From positions 1,508,001 through 1,572,000 of the forward strand of contig NZ_CP077770.1 in the NCBI RefSeq assembly GCF_019134595.1: a stretch of DNA of 64,000 nucleotides. Reading direction: 5' to 3'. Made by a program: the position numbers and the translations under genes. Shown piece by piece: positions 19,008 to 25,956 of this stretch (its first letter is position 1; each line of letters begins with the position of its first letter). The DNA is from Pseudoalteromonas shioyasakiensis (lineage in GTDB: Bacteria; Pseudomonadota; Gammaproteobacteria; Enterobacterales; Alteromonadaceae). Below the pieces are notes generated by a model. The model saw only the letters and a list, made by a program, of their open reading frames with translations. It was not told where the DNA came from and made no database searches.

Positions 19008-20267
19008 ATGAGAAATTTATCTAAAGTAACAGCACTTGCGCTTCTTATGTCTCTATCAGGTGTAGCTTTTACTGCACCTGCTTTAGCGGCGCCAGATTAC
19101 GCGAAGATTGAAGCGCGTAAAAAAGCAAAAACTAAAGTTATGGGAGAGCGCGTTGGTAAGAAAGTTATTAAAGCGTTTGACTTGTACAATGAAGATAAGC
19201 TTGATGAAGCGATTGCACTACTTAAAGAAATTGATCCTTCGGACGATTTCGATAAGGCAACAGTCGATCGTTACTTAGGCCAAATGTACGCTCAAAAAGA
19301 GCAGTACCAATTGGCTATTAAGCACATCTCAGCGGCAGTTAAGCCTGATGTTTTAAACTTTGCTGACCAAGAGCAAGGCCTAAAACTTCTAGGTGATATG
19401 TACGCGGGTACTGAGCAATATGCAAAAGCGAAAGAAGCTTATGCAGCTTGGATGGACTTCACAGGTGAGGAAGACGACAAAGTTTATACGCGTATTGCGC
19501 AAGCAAACTACGAGTTAAAACTTTACAAAGACGTACTTCCTGCTGCAGACAAAGCAATTGAATTGGCAAAAGAACCTGCTAAAGCTTCTTACCAATTAAA
19601 GCTAGCTGCCTATTTTGAACTTAAACAGTACAAAAAAATGGTAGAAGTAGCTGAAGAGATTGTTCGTGTTTGGCCTGAAGACAAAAAAGCCTGGGTTGGT
19701 TTAGGTAAATACTACCTACAAACCGAAGACTTCAAGAAGGGTCTAGCGACCATGGAAGTTGCCTACAAAAATGGCTATTTTGAAAACGAAGTTGAATACA
19801 AAGTACTTTCTAACTTCTATTCGTTAACTGATATTCCTTATAAAGCAGCAGTCGTGCTTGAAAAGGCAATCAACGAAGAAAAAGTTAAGCGTAACAAGCA
19901 AAATATCAGCGCAGTGGCATCTAACTACCACCGCTCTAAAGATATTGAAAAAGCAGCTAAATACTATGAAGAAGCGGCTAAATTTGATGACGATGCAGAG
20001 CTTTACCGCAAAGCGGGTTCATTACTTTTACAATCGCAAAACTATAGTGCAGCCGTTGTTCGTTTGAACAAGGCATTAGAGTTAGGTTCTGACAAAAAAG
20101 GAACTATCTACTCTGATTTAGCTGAAGCTTACTATTACCAAGAGAAGTACAAGCAAGCTTACAACGCTATCACTAAAGCAATGGATGATCCGCGCACGCG
20201 TCGTTTCGCGAAGAGCTGGTCAACCTTCATCAAAGATAAAGCCGCTCGTAACGGTGTAAAAATCTAA
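19008..20267 (+). CDS. TPR-repeat periplasmic protein of the TonB2 operon
   Basis: 419 residues with a Sec signal peptide (cut after APALA) and a body of consecutive tetratricopeptide helices (for example LGQMYAQKEQYQLAIKHISA, LAEAYYYQEKYKQAYNAITK). A strong AAGGAGG site precedes the ATG. TPR proteins at this place in TonB2 operons are required for or enhance TonB2-dependent transport in Vibrio, probably as a scaffold with TtpC. Last gene of the operon; a terminator follows. Confidence 0.87.
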   Translation: MRNLSKVTALALLMSLSGVAFTAPALAAPDYAKIEARKKAKTKVMGERVGKKVIKAFDLYNEDKLDEAIALLKEIDPSDDFDKATVDRYLGQMYAQKEQYQLAIKHISAAVKPDVLNFADQEQGLKLLGDMYAGTEQYAKAKEAYAAWMDFTGEEDDKVYTRIAQANYELKLYKDVLPAADKAIELAKEPAKASYQLKLAAYFELKQYKKMVEVAEEIVRVWPEDKKAWVGLGKYYLQTEDFKKGLATMEVAYKNGYFENEVEYKVLSNFYSLTDIPYKAAVVLEKAINEEKVKRNKQNISAVASNYHRSKDIEKAAKYYEEAAKFDDDAELYRKAGSLLLQSQNYSAAVVRLNKALELGSDKKGTIYSDLAEAYYYQEKYKQAYNAITKAMDDPRTRRFAKSWSTFIKDKAARNGVKI

Positions 20268-20285
20268 TTGATGTTGTTTTAAATT

Positions 20286-20310
20286 AAAAAGCCCCTCTGG
20301 GGCTTTTTTT
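20286..20310 (+). terminator. Terminator of the TonB2 operon
   Basis: GCCCC / GGGGC stem with TCT loop, A-tract before and seven T after. Confidence 0.88.
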
Positions 20311-20323
20311 ATGGAATTTTAAA

Positions 20324-21328
20324 ATGCTAAGACAGATCGTATTATTAGTTGTCGCAAGTGTGATGCTGATAGCTTGCTCTGAGCAAACATCAGGTTTCAA
20401 AACATTTAGTGAAGGGCAGCAAGCGCTGCAAACTATTAATAATTTATTATCGACTCAAGAACAGCAAAGTGAAGCTGCTAGCTGGCCTTTCTCAGAAAGT
20501 TATTTGCAAGCGCGTCATCAAGCCTATCAAGGACTAAAAGTGACTAAGTTAGATGTGTCACAACAGGCGCAATTAAATTATTTAATTATTGCTGAGCGTT
20601 ATCCTGAGCGTTACTTTGTATGGCCTGTACAACGTGATGTTATTAGCCAAGCTCGTTCATTAGATGACTACTCAGAAAATGCATTAGCTAACTGGCTAGA
20701 GTTAGTTGAAACAAAGTTAATTGCAGCTGAGCAAAGCAATCTGAAATTAAATAAAATCGAATTAACGTTTTTACATAATATGGTCAAATCGCACCTTGAT
20801 AATAGTGATGACAGTGTACAAGCAGCACTTAGTAAACTTAATCAATATTTAACTCAATATAAACCGCGTACAAAACTTGGTTTAGTCGGTTTGGCAAATG
20901 GTAAAGATTGGTACCAAAGTAAACTTAATTACTTTAGTGGTGAGACTAAGCCGCCTTTAAATTGGTTAAGTGAAATCCAGGCTTCGTTAAAGCAATCGCA
21001 GAGTGCAGATTTTGTATTACCTGTATCAGACTCTCACGCTAAACCATTAGTAATGAATTATTTTGTAGAAAATCATCAGCACACAGGCCTTGATTGGCAG
21101 CTTGATTATCTCGACCCGCTCAAAAGTAAGCGTAAACTCACACAAGGCGAGCAATACTTCTGGCAAGTTATGATGGAAACTGATTTGGGTATTCATTATC
21201 ACACGTGGAGTGAACAACAAGCACGTGTTAACTTGATGAAGCGTTTAGGTGTAGATCAGCAGCAAGCTGATTGGTTAATTGAGGATATCGTGCTTTATCC
21301 TGCGATGAGCTTTATTTTTATAAATTAG
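20324..21328 (+). CDS. Lipoprotein with remote DUF885 similarity, apparently lacking metal site
   Basis: 334 residues, lipobox LIAC at about residue 18. I see two stretches reminiscent of DUF885 peptidase-like proteins: GLANGKDWYQSKLNYFSGET (family: G..yY...l...Tt) and, at the C-terminus, METDLGIHYHTWSEQQA followed by YPAMSF (family: vDtGlH..gWs..qA then PgqA..Y). DUF885 proteins usually carry an HE..PGH zinc-type motif and are about 550-600 residues. Here that motif is absent and the protein is short, so it is probably a degenerate, non-catalytic relative. The start lies 13 bases after the TonB2 terminator, with a weak ribosome site. Function unknown. Confidence 0.6.
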   Translation: MLRQIVLLVVASVMLIACSEQTSGFKTFSEGQQALQTINNLLSTQEQQSEAASWPFSESYLQARHQAYQGLKVTKLDVSQQAQLNYLIIAERYPERYFVWPVQRDVISQARSLDDYSENALANWLELVETKLIAAEQSNLKLNKIELTFLHNMVKSHLDNSDDSVQAALSKLNQYLTQYKPRTKLGLVGLANGKDWYQSKLNYFSGETKPPLNWLSEIQASLKQSQSADFVLPVSDSHAKPLVMNYFVENHQHTGLDWQLDYLDPLKSKRKLTQGEQYFWQVMMETDLGIHYHTWSEQQARVNLMKRLGVDQQQADWLIEDIVLYPAMSFIFIN

Positions 21329-21342
21329 TACTGCGCTGCGCT

Positions 21343-21678
21343 CTATGGAGCGCAACGTCGGCAACGTTGGCTTGCAGGATCTGCGAGTAAACGTTCGTCA
21401 TCAATTTTTTCTTCACAATCACAGCAATAGCCATACTGCCCAATATCGATTTGGCATAGTGCTGCTTCTAACTTTTCTATTCGAGCAATCAATATTTGAT
21501 ACTCAGAACCGAGATTATTTGCTGTCAGCTCTAACCAGTCTGAAGGGGGATTATCCTTGAGTTGCGATAGCAGTTGCTGATGATAGGCTTGATCAGAATT
21601 AGCCAGCATATCGAGTAAACGTTGTCTAACCTGCGCAAGTTCTGCAGATAACTTTGTTTGAATTTCAGTATTGTTCAT
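21343..21678 (-). CDS. DksA/TraR-type C4 zinc-finger protein
   Basis: 111 residues: long N-terminal helical part (QTKLSAELAQVRQRLLDMLA) and a C-terminal finger CCDCEEKI followed by QRCRRC. The IGQYGYCCDC context is the DksA/TraR finger signature. DksA itself is about 150 residues with a coiled-coil tip DxxDxA; that motif is not seen here, so this is a small TraR-like relative that may or may not act on RNA polymerase. Convergent with the lipoprotein gene, 14 bases apart. Confidence 0.82.
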   Translation of the reverse strand: MNNTEIQTKLSAELAQVRQRLLDMLANSDQAYHQQLLSQLKDNPPSDWLELTANNLGSEYQILIARIEKLEAALCQIDIGQYGYCCDCEEKIDDERLLADPASQRCRRCAP

Positions 21679-21729
21679 CGCTTTTCTTCCAAGTGGGCAA
21701 TACTGGTATTATCAAACAAAATCGATTTG

Positions 21730-22707
21730 CTAATTATGATTTGTATCAATACTCGGCGCTTTCGCGTACTTTCTTAGTACATCTGCAACTTCATCTTTGG
21801 CTTTTAGACGGCGGATCTCATCAAAAAGTGCGTTAGCTTGTGGATATTGACGTTTTAAATAGCCGAGCCATTGCTTAGTACGAGAAGCAAAATACTTTTC
21901 ACATTTACTCTCGTCTTGGTGCATAGATGAATGAATAATGTGGTAAATCACATGTTCCCATAACATCGGAGTGTAATGCTCGTTTTTTGCATGAGATTTT
22001 ATTTGTTTTGCTAAATCAGGCATCGCTAATGCACCACGACCAAGCATTAAGTCTTGGCAATGACTGCGTTTTTGACAAAGCATGGCATCTTCAACTTGCC
22101 AAATTTCGCCGTTAGCAACGACCGAAATATTTTTATCTTTGATCAACGGGGGGATTTTTTCCCAGTATGCCGGTGGGTTGTAACCATCTCTTTTAGTTCT
22201 GGCATGAATAGCAAGACTTGAAGCACCCGCGCTAACAACAGCATCAACAATTTCTTGGCTATTGCTGTCGTCATCAAAACCGAGCCTGATTTTGGCACTA
22301 ACCTCATGACAAGGATCAACGGCATCACGTACGGCTTTGATAATGTCGTACATATGCTCAGGGTCTTTTAATAGTACCGCACCACCTTTACTTTTGTTCA
22401 CTGTTTTAGCAGGGCAACCAAAATTTAAGTCAATGCCATGCGAGCCTAAGCCTATTGCTTTAACGGCATTTGCTGCCAAAGCATCGGCAACTTGACCTAA
22501 TAACTGAATACGAACTGGTGTACCTGCACGGGTATAGCCAGCTGTTTTTAGCTCAGGGCAATAGCGATGAAACACGCGTTCAGGGAGCGTGTCTTCAACG
22601 ACGCGAACAAACTCCGTTACGCATAAATCAAATCCACCTAAATCAGTTAGGAGTTGTCGCATTTTAAAATCCACAACGCCTTCCATCGGTGCTAAAACTA
22701 GTCGCAT
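21730..22707 (-). CDS. dusC: tRNA-dihydrouridine(16) synthase DusC
   Basis: FMN-dependent enzyme reducing U16 of tRNA. 325 residues, colinear with E. coli DusC: MRLVLAPMEGVVD, TEFVRVVEDTLPERVFHR, QLLGQ, and catalytic Cys98 in NFGCPAKTVNKSKGGAVLLK. The VVANGEIW and LMLGRGAL segments bind the flavin phosphate. DusC rather than DusA/B is preferred from the CVTEFVRV context and the size of the C-terminal helical tRNA-binding domain. Monocistronic, divergent from hvfA. Confidence 0.92.
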   Translation of the reverse strand: MRLVLAPMEGVVDFKMRQLLTDLGGFDLCVTEFVRVVEDTLPERVFHRYCPELKTAGYTRAGTPVRIQLLGQVADALAANAVKAIGLGSHGIDLNFGCPAKTVNKSKGGAVLLKDPEHMYDIIKAVRDAVDPCHEVSAKIRLGFDDDSNSQEIVDAVVSAGASSLAIHARTKRDGYNPPAYWEKIPPLIKDKNISVVANGEIWQVEDAMLCQKRSHCQDLMLGRGALAMPDLAKQIKSHAKNEHYTPMLWEHVIYHIIHSSMHQDESKCEKYFASRTKQWLGYLKRQYPQANALFDEIRRLKAKDEVADVLRKYAKAPSIDTNHN

Positions 22708-22777
22708 GATACCTGTTAACTCATCAAAAATTAGGACGCGTATTCTAGCTGTTCTGGATTGTTTTATAAATCGTAAT

Positions 22778-22806
22778 TTGCATTCTAGGCACTTTCAGAA
22801 AATAAT
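22778..22806 (+). promoter_or_regulatory. Possible promoter of the hvfABC cluster
   Basis: TTGCAT, 17-base spacer, AATAAT, about 75 bases before hvfA. The -35 match is weak. Related clusters elsewhere are driven by ECF sigma factors, and no ECF gene is present here, so this call is tentative. Confidence 0.3.
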
Positions 22807-22880
22807 TATAAAAATTTTGAAAGTAATTTTTAGTTCTCGGGTCTTGTTTAATAACCCTTTATAAAAAAGCGAGTCATCGA

Positions 22881-23369
22881 ATGAACACAGTTAAGAAAAA
22901 TTCAATTGCATTAACATTAGGTGCGGTTGTAGTAGGTGCGTCAAGTTTTGCAGCCACTGATGCCAGTGCAAACCCATTTGAATTTCAGCAAATGCAAGCA
23001 GGCTATCAGCTAGATGCCGCTGAAGGTAAGTGTGGCGAAGGTAAATGCGGCGCAGACAAAAAAGCAGCTAAAGAAGGTAAGTGCGGCGAAGGTAAATGTG
23101 GCGCAGACAAAAAAGCAGCTAAAGAAGGCAAGTGCGGCGAAGGTAAATGTGGCGCAGACAAAAAAGCAGCTAAAGAAGGCAAGTGCGGCGAAGGTAAATG
23201 TGGCGCAGACAAAAAAGCAGCTAAAGAAGGTAAGTGCGGCGAAGGTAAATGTGGCGCAGACAAAAAAGCAGCTAAAGAAGGTAAGTGCGGCGAAGGTAAA
23301 TGTGGCGCAGACAAAAAGAAAGCTAAAGAAGGTAAGTGTGGCGAAGGTAAATGTGGTTCTAACCACTAA
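22881..23369 (+). CDS. HvfA-type RiPP precursor with 14 EGKCG motifs
   Basis: 162 residues. N-terminal Sec-type leader (about 1-31, ending ATDASAN), a short linker, then seven copies of a 17-residue unit EGKCGEGKCGADKKAAK (last copy truncated, ending SNH). Each unit holds two EGKCG motifs, giving 14 cysteines and none elsewhere. EGKCG is the core motif of HvfA from Haemophilus influenzae, whose cysteines are converted by the MNIO enzyme HvfB with HvfC into copper-binding oxazolone/thioamide groups. The next two genes encode exactly those partners. So this is very likely a secreted, modified metal-binding peptide. The number of motifs and paired arrangement are notable. ATG 22881 lacks a strong ribosome site. 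Confidence 0.88.
   Translation: MNTVKKNSIALTLGAVVVGASSFAATDASANPFEFQQMQAGYQLDAAEGKCGEGKCGADKKAAKEGKCGEGKCGADKKAAKEGKCGEGKCGADKKAAKEGKCGEGKCGADKKAAKEGKCGEGKCGADKKAAKEGKCGEGKCGADKKKAKEGKCGEGKCGSNH
23022..23357 (+). repeat. 51-bp tandem repeat inside hvfA
   Basis: Six full 51-base units and one partial, nearly identical at DNA level; differences are mostly third-position changes (GGT/GGC, TGT/TGC) plus AAA-to-KAK in unit six. Period equals 17 codons, so gain or loss of units keeps frame. Long open frames on the other five frames here are by-products of this repetition. Confidence 0.95.
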
Positions 23370-23386
23370 GCGCTCATTTAGCTTTT

Positions 23387-23411
23387 AAAAGGGCCGTAAA
23401 GGCCCTTTTTA
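23387..23411 (+). terminator. Intra-operon terminator/attenuator between hvfA and hvfB
   Basis: AAAAGGGCC / GGCCCTTTT stem with GTAAA loop and T run, 17 bases after the hvfA stop and directly before the hvfB ribosome site (AGGAGGT). It should cut most transcripts after hvfA and let some through to the enzyme genes, giving excess precursor. Confidence 0.8.
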
Positions 23412-23423
23412 GTAGGAGGTAGT

Positions 23424-24287
23424 ATGTTAAAAGAATCAGTAGCTGGTTTTGGGCAGGTTGGTTTAGGTTTGCGCCGAGAAATGCTTGATGAAATGCTCAT
23501 TGATGTTCCAAAACCCATTGAGTTTTTAGAAGTTGCGCCAGAAAACTGGCTAAAGCTTGGGGGACGTTTTGGTAAACAATTTAAACAGCTTACCGAAAAA
23601 CATGCCTTTGTATGCCATGGCTTATCGTTATCAATTGGTTCACCAGCAGCGCTTGATATTGACTTTGTGCAATCGCTTAAAGCCTTTTTTAAAGAGCATA
23701 ATATTCGTTTATTCAGCGAACACTTAAGCTACTGCTCGGGCGAAGGGCATATGTACGATTTAATGCCTATACCATTTACTGAAGATGCAATTAAACATGT
23801 GGCCTCTCGTATTAGGCAAGTACAAGATATTCTAGAGCAGCCAATTGCCATCGAAAATGTCTCTTACTATGGCGCCCCTGGCCAACAAATGACAGAACTT
23901 GAATTTACTAATGCTGTTTTAGAAGAAGCGGATTGTAAACTGCTGCTCGACGTGAATAACATTTACGTTAATTCGATTAATCATGGTTACGACGCTGAGC
24001 AATTCTTAGCGGCCTTACCAACAAAACGTATTGCCTATGGGCATGTTGCGGGCCACTACACTGAGGCCGAAGATTTACTGGTTGATACCCATGGTGCGCC
24101 AGTTATCGATCCTGTTTGGCAATTGCTTGGAAAAGCTTATGAAGTTCATGGGGTATTTCCTACCTTGTTAGAGCGTGATTTTAATATTCCGCCGATGAGT
24201 GAGTTATTAGCTGAGCTGAAAACCATTGAAGCACTGCAGCAAACAGCTAACAAGCAAAACCAAGCAAGGGTGAAATGCAGTGCCTAA
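23424..24287 (+). CDS. DUF692 / MNIO iron oxidase (HvfB-like)
   Basis: 287-residue TIM-barrel enzyme of the multinuclear non-heme iron oxidative family (MbnB, HvfB). Putative iron ligands are in VCHGLSLSIGS, LFSEHLSYCSG, IAIENVSYY, LLLDVNNIYVNS, IAYGHVAGH, VDTHGAPVIDP and LLERDF, the usual order for the family. It should oxidise cysteines of the EGKCG core. It has a strong ribosome site and overlaps the next gene by 8 bases. Target assignment rests on adjacency to the EGKCG precursor; other MNIO enzymes act on different peptides. Confidence 0.9.
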   Translation: MLKESVAGFGQVGLGLRREMLDEMLIDVPKPIEFLEVAPENWLKLGGRFGKQFKQLTEKHAFVCHGLSLSIGSPAALDIDFVQSLKAFFKEHNIRLFSEHLSYCSGEGHMYDLMPIPFTEDAIKHVASRIRQVQDILEQPIAIENVSYYGAPGQQMTELEFTNAVLEEADCKLLLDVNNIYVNSINHGYDAEQFLAALPTKRIAYGHVAGHYTEAEDLLVDTHGAPVIDPVWQLLGKAYEVHGVFPTLLERDFNIPPMSELLAELKTIEALQQTANKQNQARVKCSA

Positions 24288-25038
24288 TAATTTTACCAAA
24301 GTGCAGCAAGCGTTTATGGCGCATATACGCGACCCTCAGCAACATGCTAAGCCTAGCGATGTTGAAGAGCGCCGGATGGCGATTTATCGCGACTTATTTT
24401 TTAATAATGTGGATGGGTTTGTTAGCTCTGCGTATCCAGTACTAAAAAGTTTATATTCAGAGCAAGCTTGGCATAGCCTCGTTAGGCAGTTTTTTAGCCA
24501 GCATGATTGTAAATCTCCTTATTTTTTAGATATTGCAGGGGAGTTTTTGGCCTTTCTTGCTAATGACTATGAAGTGCAAAGTGATGATCCCGCGTTTATG
24601 TTAGAACTAGCGCACTATGAATGGGTTGAGCTCGATGTATCGGTTGCTCAAGAGGTGCCAGAAGAAGTGAGCTTATCGGCTCATCAAGTGACAAGCTCTG
24701 CATTATTCTTAAGTTCGCTTGCGCGTAACTTGAGTTACAGTTTTCCTGTTCATACCATCAGTGTAGATAATCAACCAAGTGAACCTGCGGCACAACCAAG
24801 TTACTTTGTGGTTTATCGTGATAGTGATGACGAAGTACAATTTTTATCGACAAATGCGATGACCGCATTACTTCTTAGTATCATAGAATCTCAGCCGGGT
24901 GCAGATTTTAATGATGTATGCCAAGCAGTTGCAGAGCATGCGCCTCAATTTAGCCAAGAGCAGCTGTATCAGGGAGCGCTCAATACCTTAAGTGCCATGG
25001 CAGAGCGCGGCATTGTGGTGACTAATACATTGGTTTAA
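24280..25038 (+). CDS. DUF2063 partner protein (HvfC-like)
   Basis: 252 residues. N-terminal DUF2063 domain (about 5-100; QQAFMAHIRDPQQHAKPSDV, YPVLKSLYSEQAWHSLVRQF, HYEWVELDVSV) once annotated as 'putative DNA-binding' but now known in HvfC/MbnC-type proteins to recruit the precursor peptide to the MNIO enzyme. The C-terminal part is a winged-helix-like region. It overlaps hvfB by 8 bases, so the two are co-translated, fitting an obligate complex. Confidence 0.86.
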   Translation: MPNNFTKVQQAFMAHIRDPQQHAKPSDVEERRMAIYRDLFFNNVDGFVSSAYPVLKSLYSEQAWHSLVRQFFSQHDCKSPYFLDIAGEFLAFLANDYEVQSDDPAFMLELAHYEWVELDVSVAQEVPEEVSLSAHQVTSSALFLSSLARNLSYSFPVHTISVDNQPSEPAAQPSYFVVYRDSDDEVQFLSTNAMTALLLSIIESQPGADFNDVCQAVAEHAPQFSQEQLYQGALNTLSAMAERGIVVTNTLV

Positions 25039-25123
25039 AAATCGGCTAAAGCTCTTTATTGATGAGGGCAGTTCGACTATTATGTGCGCCTTATTTTGTC
25101 GTGCTTAAATAAAGGTAGTAACT

Positions 25124-25246
25124 ATGTCGAATGATAAAGACTTTAAAGATCCGTTCAATGCAACTTATTTCATTGCGTTTTTAGCTGTATTCGGTGGCAT
25201 TGGCTGTCTAAACGCTATTCTTGGTTGGATCACTTCTTTATCTTAA
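25124..25246 (+). CDS. 40-residue single-span membrane peptide
   Basis: Small ORF MSNDKDFKDPFNATYFIAFL... with a charged N-terminus and one hydrophobic segment (about 15-38) containing a single Cys. An AAAGGTAG ribosome site lies 6 bases before the ATG, and a terminator follows, so it reads as a real gene. It sits 85 bases after hvfC. HvfD, the DoxX-like membrane protein often found at this place, is absent; whether this peptide belongs to the cluster is unknown. I do not recognise the family. Confidence 0.65.
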   Translation: MSNDKDFKDPFNATYFIAFLAVFGGIGCLNAILGWITSLS

Positions 25247-25271
25247 TCTGCGCAAGCAAATTTAAGACAAT

Positions 25272-25295
25272 AGGCTGCATAATGCAGCCTTTTTT
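25272..25295 (+). terminator. Terminator after the 40-residue peptide gene
   Basis: AGGCTGCAT / ATGCAGCCT perfect 9-base stem with a single-base centre (RNA loop will be wider), then T run. Confidence 0.82.
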
Positions 25296-25407
25296 ATAGT
25301 TGATATTTCTTGTTAAGTGATTAATTTCGAAACTTGCTACCGACTTTCTACTAAGGTGATGTTATACTCTCGAGCTTTGTTAGATAAACTTTTTGAGCAG
25401 TATAATT

Positions 25408-25953
25408 ATGACTCAAGCAACTTCAACGCTCATCAAACAGAGCATTGCAACGATCGCTGATTACCCAAAGCCGGGCATTATGTTCCGCGACGTAACAACT
25501 TTAATGGCTAATGCTGACGCATTTAAAGCAACTATCGACAGCTTTATTGCAGCATATAAAGACCAAGGTTTTACAAAAATCATCGGTACTGAATCTCGTG
25601 GTTTTATCTTCGGTGCACCACTTTCTTACGCACTAGGTATTCCATTCATTCCAGTTCGTAAACCAGGCAAGCTTCCTCGTGAAGTGATTTCACAAAGTTA
25701 CCAATTAGAGTATGGTGAAGATATTCTTGAGCTTCATACAGACGCAATTGTCCCTGGCGATAAAGTGTTACTGGTAGATGACTTACTAGCGACAGGTGGC
25801 ACAATCGAAGCAACTGCAAAATTAGTTGCTAAACTAGGCGGTAACGCAACTGATGCCGCATTTGTTGTTTCTTTACCTGAGCTGGGTGGTGAGCAACGAG
25901 TTGCTGATATGGGCATCAAAATCTTAAAGTTGGTTGAATTCGAAGGCGAATAA
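25408..25953 (+). CDS. apt: Adenine phosphoribosyltransferase Apt
   Basis: Purine salvage: adenine + PRPP to AMP. 181 residues from ATG 25408; the frame extends to a TTG at 25393 but the ATG matches E. coli length (183). PRPP-binding motif [13 protein letters not shown] and the catalytic-loop [10 protein letters not shown] are intact. Lies 3 bases before dnaX, the conserved apt-dnaX-ybaB-recR order of gammaproteobacteria. Confidence 0.95.
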   Translation: MTQATSTLIKQSIATIADYPKPGIMFRDVTTLMANADAFKATIDSFIAAYKDQGFTKIIGTESRGFIFGAPLSYALGIPFIPVRKPGKLPREVISQSYQLEYGEDILELHTDAIVPGDKVLLVDDLLATGGTIEATAKLVAKLGGNATDAAFVVSLPELGGEQRVADMGIKILKLVEFEGE

Positions 25954-25956
25954 TTA

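Noticed and set aside
23022..23357. CRISPR-like array
   Set aside because: Units are contiguous with no variable spacers and are translated in frame.
23006..23388. Long open frames on both strands over the hvfA repeat
   Set aside because: All are by-products of a repeat whose period is a multiple of three; only the 22881 frame has a leader and matches a known precursor family.
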